A stretch of DNA of 64,000 bases, from positions 62,001 to 126,000 of the forward strand of contig NZ_VIQO01000026.1 of NCBI RefSeq assembly GCF_007483665.1, in the 5' to 3' direction. Shown piece after piece: positions 1 through 8,693 of this stretch. The DNA is from Catellatospora sichuanensis (GTDB taxonomy: Bacteria > Actinomycetota > Actinomycetes > Mycobacteriales > Micromonosporaceae). Each line of letters opens with the position of its first letter. The first letter of the stretch is position 1. A model generated the notes under the pieces. That model was given only the letters and a program-made list of their open reading frames with translations. It ran no database searches and was not told the origin of the DNA. Position numbers and translations under genes: made by a program.

Positions 1-821
1 GAGCCCCTCGACATAGTGTGGTCGCGTCCGCTGCCGGAAGGCTCGACGCCCTCGACCGTGACCGTGTCGCAGGATCCGGCTGGCCGCTGGTTTGTATTCC
101 TGCTCTGTGACATTGCCTGCAAGCCGCTGCCCGTCACCGCCGCGGCGGTCGGGGTCGACCTCGGCCTGGACAGCCTGGTCACGCTCAGTACCGGAGAGAA
201 GATCGCAAACCCTCGGCACGAGCGCGCCGACCGCGACCGGCTCGCCCGCGCCCAGCGGCAACTGGCCCGCAACGAAAAGGGGTCGAACAATCGGGCCAAG
301 GCCAGGTCGAGAGTCGCCCGCATCCATGCTCGCATCGTTGACCGTAGACATGACCTGCTTCACAAACTGACCACTCGGCTTGTTCACGAAAACCAAGTGA
401 TGGTGCTCGAGGACCTGGCCGTGCGAAACCTGATCGCCAACCACACCCTTGCCCGTGCCATCAGCGACGCAGGATGGCGGCAACTGCGCACCCTGCTGGA
501 GTACAAGGCCGATGGGTGCGGCCGGAACCTGATCATCGTTGACCGCTGGTTCCCGTCGTCCAAGATGTGTTCGGCTTGTGGCGCTGTTGCCGCGAGTATG
601 CCCCTGCAGATCCGGAACTGGGCCTGTGGATGCGGCGTGGTTCACGACCGCGACGTGAACGCCGCAAGAAACCTTTTGGCGGCCGGACTGGCCGTGTCTG
701 CCTGTGGAGCTGGTGTAAGACCTCAACGGGAACCCTCCCGGACGGGGCGGTCGGCGATGAAGCAGGAAACCCCTGGGGCGACCCCGGGAATCCCCCGCCT
801 TCGGCCGGGGGAGGATGTCAA
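1..821 (+). mobile_element. Right portion of an IS605/IS1341-type insertion sequence
   Basis: The tnpB gene ends at a terminal hairpin (791-811) and the sequence AGGATGTCAA at 812-821, which resembles the right ends of subterminal-palindrome, TnpA-Y1-mobilised elements. Such elements carry no terminal inverted repeats and make no target duplication, and none is seen. The left end is outside the window. Confidence 0.6.
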
Positions 822-867
822 GAAAGCTCCTGGTGGATGTCGTGGCGGGTCTGCAGCATCGTGGTGA
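1..867 (+). CDS. tnpB: TnpB-type RNA-guided nuclease of an IS605/IS1341-like element, 5' truncated by window edge
   Basis: The frame is open from base 1, so the N-terminal half lies outside the window. The visible part has the TnpB signature: GVDLGLDS with the first RuvC aspartate, the ED of VLEDLAVRNL, and a zinc ribbon with CSACG and CGCG cysteine pairs followed by HDRDVNAARN, which carries the last RuvC aspartate. TnpB proteins of this family are nucleases guided by an RNA made from the element's right end. The reading frame runs through that right end (to about 821) into flanking DNA, so the last 15 or so residues are chimeric and antisense to the neighbouring DUF5691 gene. No tnpA is visible. 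The catalytic residues in the visible part look intact. Confidence 0.85.
   Translation, partial: EPLDIVWSRPLPEGSTPSTVTVSQDPAGRWFVFLLCDIACKPLPVTAAAVGVDLGLDSLVTLSTGEKIANPRHERADRDRLARAQRQLARNEKGSNNRAKARSRVARIHARIVDRRHDLLHKLTTRLVHENQVMVLEDLAVRNLIANHTLARAISDAGWRQLRTLLEYKADGCGRNLIIVDRWFPSSKMCSACGAVAASMPLQIRNWACGCGVVHDRDVNAARNLLAAGLAVSACGAGVRPQREPSRTGRSAMKQETPGATPGIPRLRPGEDVKKAPGGCRGGSAASW
690..821 (+). ncRNA. Predicted omega (right-end element) RNA of the TnpB element
   Basis: In TnpB elements the guide RNA scaffold comes from the 3' end of tnpB through the element's right end, and the guide is the DNA just beyond it. Here a hairpin with arms TCCCCCG and CCGGGGGA around TTCG lies at 791-811, followed by AGGATGTCAA ending at about 821. 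The guide would then start at 822, in the DUF5691 gene. The 5' boundary is a guess; no RNA folding was run. Confidence 0.4.
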
Positions 868-2305
868 AGCGGGCCAGCAGCTGCTGGTCCGGGATCGGCA
901 GGGAGTCGTGCAGGGCGCGTGCCCGCGGCGCGTTCGCCGGGTCGAAGCCCCATTCGGCGTGGCGCAGCAGCTGCCACCAGCCCGAACGGCGGCGCTCGGC
1001 GTCGGCCAGGCACTCCAGCACGGCGTCGGCGACCGGCGCGGCCCACGGCTGCGGCAGCACGTCGAGCAGCCGCACCGCCGCGTCGACCTTGCCGCGCAGC
1101 TGCGCCGCGATCAGCTCGGCCAGGTCCTGCTCGGGCATGACCGCGGCCAGCTCCCGCAGCTCGTCCATGTCGCGGCGGCCGAACCCGTCGTGGATCAGTG
1201 CGGCAGCCCAGGCCCCGTGGCGCTGCGTGACCGCCGCGCGGACCAGCCCGATCCGCAGCACCGGGCCCCAGGTGTCGTCGAACTTGCGGCCCAGCAGCGC
1301 CGCCGGGGTCTCGTCGTATGCCGTCCAGCAGTCCAGCGGCGCGTGCTCGACGATGTGCCGCAGCCAGTGGGCTCGCTCGCCGACGCCCTGCGGCGGTTTG
1401 ACGCTGATCCCGTCGCGGCGCATCGCGTCGTCGCATTCGGTGGGCGGCGTCGCGACCAGCCGCCGGGCCGCGACCTGCACGCAGGCCAGCGCCCGGTCGG
1501 CCATGCGGTGCCGGTACGCCGAGCCCGGCAGCGCGCCGAGCAGCCGCGCCGCGGCCTCGCGGACCTGCGCCCGCCGGTCGTCGAGGGCCTTCTCCAGCCA
1601 CGGCTCGTCGTCGGGCCCGAGCCCGGCACCGCATGCGGCGACCAGCGCGGCCAGGTCGGACGCCTTCTCCTGCGGCCACGCCTCCAGCAGCAGGTCCCGC
1701 CCGGCGGCGGCGTCGCGGGCACGCAGCTCGCCGAGGTAGCGGACCCGGTCGGCGAGCCGGCCGGTGTCCCAGTCGGACGGCTGCACCGGCTCCTCCTGCT
1801 GCACGGCCCAGGCCCAGCGGCCGGGCCCCTGCAGGGCCAGCCAGCCCAGCCGGGTCCCGCCGACGGCCCGCACCGTCGCGCGCACCGACGCGTCGGAGCT
1901 GCCCAGGTCCAGCAGCGCGACCAGGATCGCCGGTCCGGCCAGCAGCCCTCGGCCGGCGGCCACCCGCAGCCACTCCCCGGCCAGTTCCCGGGCCGTGGTC
2001 CGGTCCAGTTCGGCGTTCCCGCCGGACAGCAGTGCCGCGAGCCGCTGCTGGGCGGCGACCGGCGCGTACGGGGTGGTCTCGGCGGCGGCGGGTTCCGGGC
2101 GCTGCGGCCGCGCGGCGGCCTGCCCGGCGCGGCGGGCCACGGTCACCGCGGCCGCGGCGGACAGCAGCCCGTCCGGGTCCAGTTCCGTGCCCAGCGACGA
2201 CAGCACTGCGGCCAGCGGGCCGTCCACGCTGGGCAGCACCAGCCGGCGCCGGTCGGTGCCGACGAGCGCGCTGGACATCAGGTCGGACCAGATGCTCGTA
2301 CTCAT
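818..2305 (-). CDS. DUF5691 family protein
   Basis: I recognise this as a DUF5691 protein, about 495 residues of alpha-helical HEAT-like sequence (many RxxAARLLG-type helices) beginning MSTSIWSDLMSSALVGTDRR. The ATG at 2305 was chosen because GAGGGAG lies just upstream; an in-frame start at 2353 lacks a site. In actinomycetes DUF5691 genes commonly sit next to a SWIM zinc-finger gene, as here, and near MoxR ATPase and VWA genes. Its function is unknown. The TGA stop (818-820) lies inside the right end of the insertion element, so the natural C-terminus may have been replaced. The rest of a larger cluster may lie beyond the element, left of the window. Confidence 0.8.
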   Translation of the reverse strand: MSTSIWSDLMSSALVGTDRRRLVLPSVDGPLAAVLSSLGTELDPDGLLSAAAAVTVARRAGQAAARPQRPEPAAAETTPYAPVAAQQRLAALLSGGNAELDRTTARELAGEWLRVAAGRGLLAGPAILVALLDLGSSDASVRATVRAVGGTRLGWLALQGPGRWAWAVQQEEPVQPSDWDTGRLADRVRYLGELRARDAAAGRDLLLEAWPQEKASDLAALVAACGAGLGPDDEPWLEKALDDRRAQVREAAARLLGALPGSAYRHRMADRALACVQVAARRLVATPPTECDDAMRRDGISVKPPQGVGERAHWLRHIVEHAPLDCWTAYDETPAALLGRKFDDTWGPVLRIGLVRAAVTQRHGAWAAALIHDGFGRRDMDELRELAAVMPEQDLAELIAAQLRGKVDAAVRLLDVLPQPWAAPVADAVLECLADAERRRSGWWQLLRHAEWGFDPANAPRARALHDSLPIPDQQLLARFTTMLQTRHDIHQELS

Positions 2306-2453
2306 GCCTGCTCCCTCCTCGGCCCGGCGATCGGCTTCGCGCCGCAGCGGCAAGGCTTCATGTCTGTCCCCGCGTCAGCGCGGCGGGCGTCGCCACGTGG
2401 CAGCCCGCCCCCGTGCCCGCTGCCGGTCGGCCTGGCGCCGTAGGTATAAGGCC

Positions 2454-3779
2454 TCATGCGCGGGCCACCTCCACGCCGTCGTAGACGGCCAGCGGGCGCA
2501 GCCCGGCCGGGCCCCACTCGGCCGCCAGGGTGATCTCGTGCCCGCCCGCGACCGCGGCCAGCCGCAACGGCTCGCCCAGCGCCGGGTCCAGGGGCAGCGC
2601 GTCGCCGTCGGGGTCCACCAGGTGCCAGGGGCTGCCGGGGGCGAGCACGCCGCGCAGCAGCACCGGCCACTGGAACAGCCACGGGTCGCCGGACAGGGCG
2701 GCGCTGACCTCGTCGAGGGCCTGCGCGACGGTCTGCGCCGGACCCGGTGCCGGGCACGACCGGGGTGCGCCGTGGCGTGCCGCGACCAGGGCGCGCAGCG
2801 GGGCCGCGCCGGGATAATAGGTCAGGTCGGCGTCGAGTTCGGTGCCCAGCACCAGGTCGACGGGCAGCGCCTGGCCGGGCATCGCGAACGACAGCACCAG
2901 CGCGGGACGTCCGGTGTCGCGCCCGCGCAGCCATACCCGCCGGCTGGTCAGCTTGTCTTCGGTGTCGTCGCGGGTGCCGACGACCTGCCACCGGTCGCGC
3001 ACCGGTTCGCCCGCCAGCACCTGCTCGGTGGGCACCGCCACGCCGACGCGGCTGCCCACCGTCGCGGCCAGGTCCTCGGGCAGCGTCTCGGGGTTCGCGG
3101 CGGCACCCGCGAGCAGGTGCAGCAGGGACAGCTCGGCCAGCAGCCGCTGCTCCCAGCCGGGGCCGGAGCTGGGCACCGGGGCCAGCCGGCGCACCGCCGC
3201 GGCCAGGCCCGGCGCCTGCGCGTCCACGAGCCGGGCGGCGACCTGCTCGAACGGGCGGTAGCCGGCCTGGTCGAGCCCGGCGATGCCGTGCCGGACCTGA
3301 TCGGACAGCCAGGTCCGCAGCTCGGCGATGCCCGCGGCGACGGATTCGGCGCGTTTGTCGGCGCGGCGCTGCGCGGCCCGTTCCTGCGCCTCGGTGCGTG
3401 GTGCGGTGGCCTGCTCGGCCTTCTTCGCCGCGCGCGACCCGCGCGAGGTCGTCCATTCGGTCATCCACTGCGGCGGCTCGGTGGCCGCGACCTGCCCGGC
3501 CGACCAGCGCAGCAGCAGCGCGAGCGCGTGTTTGCAGGGGAACTTGCGGCTCGGGCAGGAGCAGCGGTAGGCGGGCTCGGCCAGGTCCACGCAGGTCTGG
3601 TACGGCTTGCTGCCGCTGCCTTTGCACAGGCCCCACAGCCCTGCCGGGCTGCCGCCGTGGCCGGTGTCGCTCCAGCCGGACGCCCCGGCGAGCTTGCGGG
3701 CGGCGGCGAACGACGACGCGTCGGGGGCCAGTCCCTGGACCTGTTCGGCGGTCCAGGGCGGCTCGGTCGGTTCGGACAT
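2454..3779 (-). CDS. SWIM zinc-finger protein
   Basis: A SWIM finger of the form CxC-x6-CxH is seen at residues 73-84 (CSCPSRKFPCKH), preceded by a glycine-rich N-terminal segment. A long basic alanine/arginine-rich helix (about residues 100-150) and a large C-terminal domain without an obvious motif follow. SWIM domains bind zinc and mediate DNA, RNA or protein contacts; this subtype is typically paired with DUF5691, the next gene downstream on the same strand (148-bp gap). MSEPTEPPW at 3779 is chosen as the start; an in-frame upstream start at 3809 would add ten residues. No ribosome site stands out for either. Confidence 0.8.
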   Translation of the reverse strand: MSEPTEPPWTAEQVQGLAPDASSFAAARKLAGASGWSDTGHGGSPAGLWGLCKGSGSKPYQTCVDLAEPAYRCSCPSRKFPCKHALALLLRWSAGQVAATEPPQWMTEWTTSRGSRAAKKAEQATAPRTEAQERAAQRRADKRAESVAAGIAELRTWLSDQVRHGIAGLDQAGYRPFEQVAARLVDAQAPGLAAAVRRLAPVPSSGPGWEQRLLAELSLLHLLAGAAANPETLPEDLAATVGSRVGVAVPTEQVLAGEPVRDRWQVVGTRDDTEDKLTSRRVWLRGRDTGRPALVLSFAMPGQALPVDLVLGTELDADLTYYPGAAPLRALVAARHGAPRSCPAPGPAQTVAQALDEVSAALSGDPWLFQWPVLLRGVLAPGSPWHLVDPDGDALPLDPALGEPLRLAAVAGGHEITLAAEWGPAGLRPLAVYDGVEVARA

Positions 3780-3892
3780 GCGCGCCACCGTAGCCACCCC
3801 GTCCGACAACGACGGTCACGACCCGGGTACTTCCTGCGCCACCTCGACGTTCACGGTGGCACGGCAGATGTCGGGCGGGACCGCGGACGGGC

Positions 3893-4696
3893 TCAGAACA
3901 CGACGGGTGCCGCCTGCGCCCCGGCGGCCGGTTCCGCCGACGGCCTGGGCTCGATCAGCTTCGCGCGGTCGTCGGGCAGGCGGGTCCGCGACGGGTCCAG
4001 GAAGTCGATCAGATCGATCAGCGCGTGCTGGGCGCGTACCAGCCGCTCGTTGCCCGCCCAGTCGTGCACCACGACCTCGGCGACGTCGTCGACCAGCCGA
4101 CGGAACCAGCGGCGGAACTCGTCGTTGTTGTCCAGCTGTGAGCAGAACGCCGGGTAGGTCAAGCTGTCGGCGCGGCCGTTGGCGGTGACGATCATCAGCT
4201 CGCCGATGGCGCGTTGCTGGCCCTTGAACAGCCGGAAGTGCGTGCCCGGCAGCTTCAGCGAGGCGAACGCCGAGCCGACGAGGGTGAGGTGCCGGTTGAA
4301 GGTGCGGTTGCTGCCCTCGTCACCCAGGTCGAGAAAACGCAGGTCACGCCGGATGATCTCGACCCAGCAGAAGTAGTCGGCCAGCACGTAGACGGTGTAG
4401 TCGCGGGCGTAGCGGCGCTCGTCCTCGTCCTCGTGGTTCAGGTACTCCGGCAGGTAGACGCCGCCGACGGCGTTGTGCAGCCGGGACTGCAGGTTGAACG
4501 CGGCCAGCAGCAGCGGCTCACGGTAGCGGCTGATCACCTCCTGGGCCTGCTCGGCCTTGCTGGCCTCGTGGCGCTCGGCGGCCAGGCGGTGCTCGAACAT
4601 GGCGTTGCGCCGTGCCGACCAGGTGGTCATCACGCCGGCGACGATCGCGCCGAGCACGGACAGTGCCGCCGAGACCACGGTGACGATGTCGCCCAT
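3893..4696 (-). CDS. Membrane-anchored protein of unknown function
   Basis: I do not recognise this 267-residue protein. It opens with one hydrophobic segment (about residues 4-24, MGDIVTVVSAALSVLGAIVA), then a charged helix rich in E, K and Q (about 30-55) that could form a coiled coil. A soluble domain with aromatic clusters (YFCWVEIIRR, DEFRRWFRRL) follows. The topology suggests a membrane anchor with a cytoplasmic domain. The start at 4696 is supported by GGAGG eight bases upstream. The tail is rich in Ala and Pro. It stands alone, divergent from the conservon operon. Confidence 0.7.
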   Translation of the reverse strand: MGDIVTVVSAALSVLGAIVAGVMTTWSARRNAMFEHRLAAERHEASKAEQAQEVISRYREPLLLAAFNLQSRLHNAVGGVYLPEYLNHEDEDERRYARDYTVYVLADYFCWVEIIRRDLRFLDLGDEGSNRTFNRHLTLVGSAFASLKLPGTHFRLFKGQQRAIGELMIVTANGRADSLTYPAFCSQLDNNDEFRRWFRRLVDDVAEVVVHDWAGNERLVRAQHALIDLIDFLDPSRTRLPDDRAKLIEPRPSAEPAAGAQAAPVVF

Positions 4697-4973
4697 CGAT
4701 GATCCTCCAGATATGACGCCGATGCCGTGCGACAGTGTGCCGGGCGGCCCACGAGCGTGCCAAGCCCGTACACCCAGCGCAAGCACTCCATCGCCTTAAG
4801 TGACCTTGTCCACAATGGAGATTCACCGCAGTGGACAGGAACTCCAGAGCCGACTAGGTTCACTGCCCGGAGGCATTGTCAGATAGCGACCTGTGGCGTG
4901 TCATGGTTCCGCTTCGTGCACCGGTTGGCCCCCGGATCACGATGTTGACGTCGCGGTGAGCCGTACCTTGGAC

Positions 4974-7277
4974 GTGGTCAGTGTGAGAAACCGTGGCTGG
5001 AGCATTCGCGCCAAGATCATGACCCTGGCAGTGGTGCCATTGGTTGCCATCACCGGCCTTTCCGTTTTCGGAGTGGCCATCAGCGCGGGCGATGCGCTCA
5101 ACCTGCTCGCCGCCCGCGACTACGAACAGGTCTTCGGCGCCTACGGCGAGCGCATGATGGTGCAGCTGCAGAAGGAGCGGCGCATCTCGGTCGCCGAGAA
5201 GCCCGGTTCGGCCGCGCTGGCCGAGCAGCGGCGTGCCACCGACGAGCGCGAGCAGCAGTTCCACACCCGACTGACCGACAGCAAGCTGCGCGACGACCTG
5301 CCCGCCGACCAGCTCCAGCAGGTCGACGGCTTCCTCAACAAGCTGGCCAAGCTGCCCGAGCTGCGCACCGACGTGGACGCCGGCAAGATCGATCCCAGCA
5401 TCGTGGTGCGCCGCTACTCCGAGATCATCGACTCGCTGTACCAGGCGTTCACGCCGATGACGAAGCTGGCCGACCCCGACCTGGCCGCGCTGGCCCACAG
5501 CATCTTCGCCATCAGCCGGGCCCGTGAGCTGCTCACCCGCGAGGACTCCGTGATCACCGGCGTGGTCGCCGACGGCAAGCTGACGCTGGCCGAGCAGGGC
5601 CACCTGCTGCGCGCCATCGGCGCCCGGCGCCAGGTGCACGATGAGGCCGTCGCCGCGCTGCCCTCGCCGCACCGCGAGCGCTTCCTGCAGATCTTCGAGA
5701 GCGACACCTACGGCACCCTGCTGGCCATGGAGGAGGCGCTCAGCACCTCCCGCCCGGGCAGGGTGGTGGTCGACGCCGCCACCTGGCGCAGCACCAACGA
5801 CGCCATCATCGAGCAGATGGACGCCACCGAGGGCGCGGCCGCCGCGGCCACCTCCGACCTGGCCAACGAGCTGGGCATCGCGGCCTTCGCACAGACCATC
5901 GTCGCCGCCCTGCTGGGCCTGCTGTGCGCGGCGATCTCGCTGGTCCTGGCCCTGCGCACCGGCCGCTCCGTGGTCCGGCGCCTGGAGCGCCTGCGGGTGT
6001 CCGCCCTCGAGGTCGCCCACGAGCGCCTGCCCCGCGCCATCGCCGCGCTGCGCCAGCCCGGCGCGCTGGTCAACGACCCCTCGCTGACCGACGTGCCGCT
6101 GGTCGCCGTCGGCACCGACGAGGTCGGCCAGGTCGGCCACGCCTTCGGCGCCGTGCAGCGCACCGCGGTGCGCGCCGCCGTCGACGAGGCGGTGCTGCGC
6201 CGCGGCATCAGCGAGGTCTTCCTCAACATCGCCCGCCGCTCGCAGGCGCTGCTGCACCGCCAGCTCACCCTGCTGGACCGGATGGAGCGGCGCACCACCG
6301 AGCCGCAGGAGCTGGAGGACCTGTTCCGGCTCGACCACATGGCCACCCGCATGCGTCGCCACGCCGAGGCGCTGGTCATCCTCGCCGGCGCGGCACCGGG
6401 CCGCGGCTGGCGGCACCCGGTGCCGGTCATCGACGTGGTGCGCGGCGCGACCTCCGAGATCGAGGACTACCAGCGGGTCACCATCGACCGCCTGCCCGAC
6501 GTGAAGATCGTGGGCCGGGCCGTCGGCGACATCATCCACCTGCTGGCCGAGCTGCTGGAGAACTCGACCTCGTTCGCCCCGCCGCACACCCGGGTGCGGG
6601 TCTTCGCCGAGCCGGTCGGCAACGGCCTGGCCCTGCACGTGGAGGACCGCGGCCTGGGCATGAGCGACACCGAGCTGCTCGAGGCCAACAGCAAACTGGC
6701 CGAGCCGCCCGCGTTCGACCCCTCGAGCAGCGCCCGCCTGGGCCTGCTGGTGGTGGCCCGGCTGGCCGCCCGGCAGGGCATCAACGTCCGGCTGCGCTCG
6801 TCGTCGTACGGCGGCGTCACGGCCGTCGTGCTCATCCCGGCCGAGCTGGCCCTGACCGATCCGACCGACAAGGGCGAGCCGCTGGGCATCTTCGCCCCGC
6901 GCGCCCCCCGCGCCGTCGAGGCCGCGCCGGCCGCCCCCGTCGAGGAGCAGACCGTCGACCTGGGCGCCGGCGGCGACGAGACCACCGCACTGCTGCCCAA
7001 GCGCGTGCGCAAGGCGACCCCGGAGACCGCCCCGGTCGCGTCCGCCACCGAGGAGACCACCCTCTCGCTCGGCTCCGCAGAACCCGCCGCGGTCCCCCGC
7101 CAGCGCAGCGCCGACCAGGTCCGGACGATGATGTCCGCGTTCCAGTCGGGTACCGTGCGCGGGCGCGCGAAGGCCAGCACCGAGAGCACCGCGAACGGGG
7201 ATGCACCCGCCACAGCACAGCCCCCGCAAGACAGCGCCGGTATGGAAGACAGCTCCACCCTGGAAGGACGTGCCTGA
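4974..7277 (+). CDS. Nitrate/nitrite-sensing-type sensor histidine kinase (conservon CvnA-like)
   Basis: First gene of a four-gene conservon. A transmembrane helix (about residues 13-35) is followed by an extracytoplasmic helical region resembling the NIT sensor domain, a second helix (about 300-327) and a cytoplasmic kinase core. The core has the N box ELLENSTSFAPP (about 525-536), an EDRGLGM G1 box and a GLLVVARLA stretch. The C-terminal 130 residues are low-complexity Ala/Pro/Glu. In conservons the kinase partners with a roadblock protein, a DUF742 protein and a small GTPase at the membrane, a proposed GPCR-like assembly. Start uncertain: GTG codons at 4956, 4974 and 4983 are in frame and no strong ribosome site decides. 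The next gene starts two bases after the stop. Confidence 0.9.
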   Translation: MVSVRNRGWSIRAKIMTLAVVPLVAITGLSVFGVAISAGDALNLLAARDYEQVFGAYGERMMVQLQKERRISVAEKPGSAALAEQRRATDEREQQFHTRLTDSKLRDDLPADQLQQVDGFLNKLAKLPELRTDVDAGKIDPSIVVRRYSEIIDSLYQAFTPMTKLADPDLAALAHSIFAISRARELLTREDSVITGVVADGKLTLAEQGHLLRAIGARRQVHDEAVAALPSPHRERFLQIFESDTYGTLLAMEEALSTSRPGRVVVDAATWRSTNDAIIEQMDATEGAAAAATSDLANELGIAAFAQTIVAALLGLLCAAISLVLALRTGRSVVRRLERLRVSALEVAHERLPRAIAALRQPGALVNDPSLTDVPLVAVGTDEVGQVGHAFGAVQRTAVRAAVDEAVLRRGISEVFLNIARRSQALLHRQLTLLDRMERRTTEPQELEDLFRLDHMATRMRRHAEALVILAGAAPGRGWRHPVPVIDVVRGATSEIEDYQRVTIDRLPDVKIVGRAVGDIIHLLAELLENSTSFAPPHTRVRVFAEPVGNGLALHVEDRGLGMSDTELLEANSKLAEPPAFDPSSSARLGLLVVARLAARQGINVRLRSSSYGGVTAVVLIPAELALTDPTDKGEPLGIFAPRAPRAVEAAPAAPVEEQTVDLGAGGDETTALLPKRVRKATPETAPVASATEETTLSLGSAEPAAVPRQRSADQVRTMMSAFQSGTVRGRAKASTESTANGDAPATAQPPQDSAGMEDSSTLEGRA

Positions 7278-7278
7278 C

Positions 7279-7689
7279 GTGGTACCGACGACGACCCGAC
7301 CCGCGACCGACTGGCTGCTCGACGACCTGCTCGCCCGAGTGCCACAGGCCCGCTGCGCCGTCGTGCTTTCCGTCGACGGCCTGCTCACCGGAGCCTCCAG
7401 CGGGCTCTCCCGCGACGACGCCGAGCACCTGTCGGCGGTCGCGTCCGGGTTCTCCAGTCTCGCCACCGCCACCGGCCAGCGCTTCAAGGGCGGCCAGGTG
7501 CGTCAGACCATCGTCGAGATGGAGGAGGCGTTCCTGCTGGTGAGCACGGCCGGGCAGGGCTCCTGCCTGGCGGTGCTGGCCGACCCGGACAGCGACCTGG
7601 GCATCCTCGCGTACGAGATGGCCATGCTGGCGACCCGGGTGGGCTCGCATCTGGCCACACCGTCCCGGCCGGGTAGCGATGTCCGCTGA
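7279..7689 (+). CDS. Roadblock/LC7 domain protein (conservon CvnB-like)
   Basis: A 136-residue protein matching the roadblock/LC7 fold as found in conservons: WLLDDLLARVPQ at the N-terminus, AVVLSVDGLL, and a final strand and helix with ILAYEMAMLATRVG. Roadblock proteins dimerise and regulate small GTPases, and the partner GTPase is encoded 360 bp downstream. The GTG at 7279 has GGAAGG 11 bases upstream; a GTG at 7270 is an alternative. It follows the kinase stop almost directly and its 3' end overlaps the DUF742 gene, so translation is coupled. Confidence 0.92.
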   Translation: MVPTTTRPATDWLLDDLLARVPQARCAVVLSVDGLLTGASSGLSRDDAEHLSAVASGFSSLATATGQRFKGGQVRQTIVEMEEAFLLVSTAGQGSCLAVLADPDSDLGILAYEMAMLATRVGSHLATPSRPGSDVR

Positions 7690-8068
7690 CCCGATCGACG
7701 GTGTCGAGGAAGGCCCGGCCTGGTGGGACCACGAGGCCGGCCCGGTGGTGCGCCCCTACATGGTCACCGGCGGACGGGTCCGGCCCGTCACCGTCGACTT
7801 CGACCTGATCACCTACCTGGTGGCCACGGCGACGCTGGCCGCGGACACCCCCAGCCCGGAACACCAGGCGATCCTGGCGCTGACCCAGGAGCCGCGCGCG
7901 GTGGCCGAGGTGGCCTCCCGCGTGGACCTGCCCCTGGGTGTGGTACGCGTGCTGCTGTGTGATCTGCTTTCGGACGGGCTGATCGCCCGCTACGATCCTC
8001 CCCCCACTGACCATCTCCCCAACGTCGAAACCCTGCAGGCGGTGATCCATGGACTCCGTGCGCTCTGA
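7679..8068 (+). CDS. DUF742 protein (conservon CvnC-like)
   Basis: A 129-residue DUF742 protein. Residues 14-35 (WWDHEAGPVVRPYMVTGGRV) carry the family's RPYxVTGGR signature. The second half looks like a winged-helix fold (ILALTQEPRAVAEVASRVDL, then VRVLLCDLLSDGLI). DUF742 proteins are found almost only in conservons, between roadblock and GTPase genes. The ATG overlaps the roadblock gene by 11 bases and the end overlaps the GTPase start by 20 bases. Confidence 0.92.
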   Translation: MSADPIDGVEEGPAWWDHEAGPVVRPYMVTGGRVRPVTVDFDLITYLVATATLAADTPSPEHQAILALTQEPRAVAEVASRVDLPLGVVRVLLCDLLSDGLIARYDPPPTDHLPNVETLQAVIHGLRAL

Positions 8069-8636
8069 CACCGCGCCGGTCCCCCAGGCGCTCAAGATCC
8101 TGGTCGCCGGAGGCTTCGGCGCCGGCAAGACGACCCTGGTCGGCGCGGTCAGTGAGATCGCTCCACTGCGGACCGAGGAGGTGCTGACCACCGCGGGCGT
8201 CGGCACCGACGACACCACCGGGGTCGCCACCAAGACCACCACCACGGTGGCGATGGACTTCGGCCGGATCACCATCAACCCGAGCCTGGTGCTGTACCTG
8301 TTCGGCACCCCCGGGCAGAACCGGTTCTGGTTCCTGTGGGACGAGCTGGCGACGGGCGCGCTGGGCGCGGTGGTGCTGGCCGACACCCGCCGGCTGGCCG
8401 ACTCGTTCGCCGCGATCGACTACTTCGAGCAGCGCAACACGCCGTTCGTCATCGCGGTGAACTGCTTCGACAACGACCAGCGCTACACCGCGGAGCAGGT
8501 ACGCGAGGCGCTGGACGTGGACGGCCACGTGCCGGTGCTGCTCACCGACGCCCGCGACCGGATGTCGGTGAAGAACGTGCTGATCACGCTGGTCGAGCAC
8601 GTGCTGACGATGGTGCGCAGCTCCGTCCCGGCCTGA
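8049..8636 (+). CDS. Small Ras-like GTPase (conservon CvnD-like)
   Basis: A 195-residue GTP-binding protein with P-loop GGFGAGKTT at residues 21-29, switch threonines in the TTGVATKTTTTVAMDFG stretch, and LFGTPGQNRF, the DxxGQ-type G3 motif with Thr-Pro-Gly-Gln. The G4 position reads AVNCFD rather than NKxD, which is usual for the CvnD/MglA-like group. It is the last gene of the conservon and probably docks with the roadblock protein. A strong hairpin follows at 8649-8687, ending the operon. Confidence 0.93.
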   Translation: MDSVRSDTAPVPQALKILVAGGFGAGKTTLVGAVSEIAPLRTEEVLTTAGVGTDDTTGVATKTTTTVAMDFGRITINPSLVLYLFGTPGQNRFWFLWDELATGALGAVVLADTRRLADSFAAIDYFEQRNTPFVIAVNCFDNDQRYTAEQVREALDVDGHVPVLLTDARDRMSVKNVLITLVEHVLTMVRSSVPA

Positions 8637-8648
8637 CCTGCGACTTCA

Positions 8649-8687
8649 GACGCCGGTGGGCGCGCCCCGCGCGCGCCCACCGGCGTC
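8649..8687. terminator. Bidirectional hairpin terminator
   Basis: A perfect 17-bp stem (arms 8649-8665 and 8671-8687) with a 5-base loop lies between the convergent conservon operon and the small secreted-protein gene, so it can serve both strands. Confidence 0.75.
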
Positions 8688-8693
8688 TTCGCG

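Noticed and set aside
815-2443. 542-residue plus-strand frame next to the TnpB gene
   Set aside because: It is antisense to DUF5691 and has no recognisable domain; Gln/Arg/Gly/Ala composition is typical of a shadow frame.
2306-2453. Possible 19-residue minus-strand peptide (MKPCRCGAKPIAG start) between SWIM and DUF5691 genes
   Set aside because: No ribosome site and no other support; the segment is treated as intergenic.
4860-7487. 875-residue open frame on the minus strand
   Set aside because: It is antisense to the conservon kinase, whose domains are recognisable; the sequence is GC-biased Gly/Ala/Asp/Gln with no motif.
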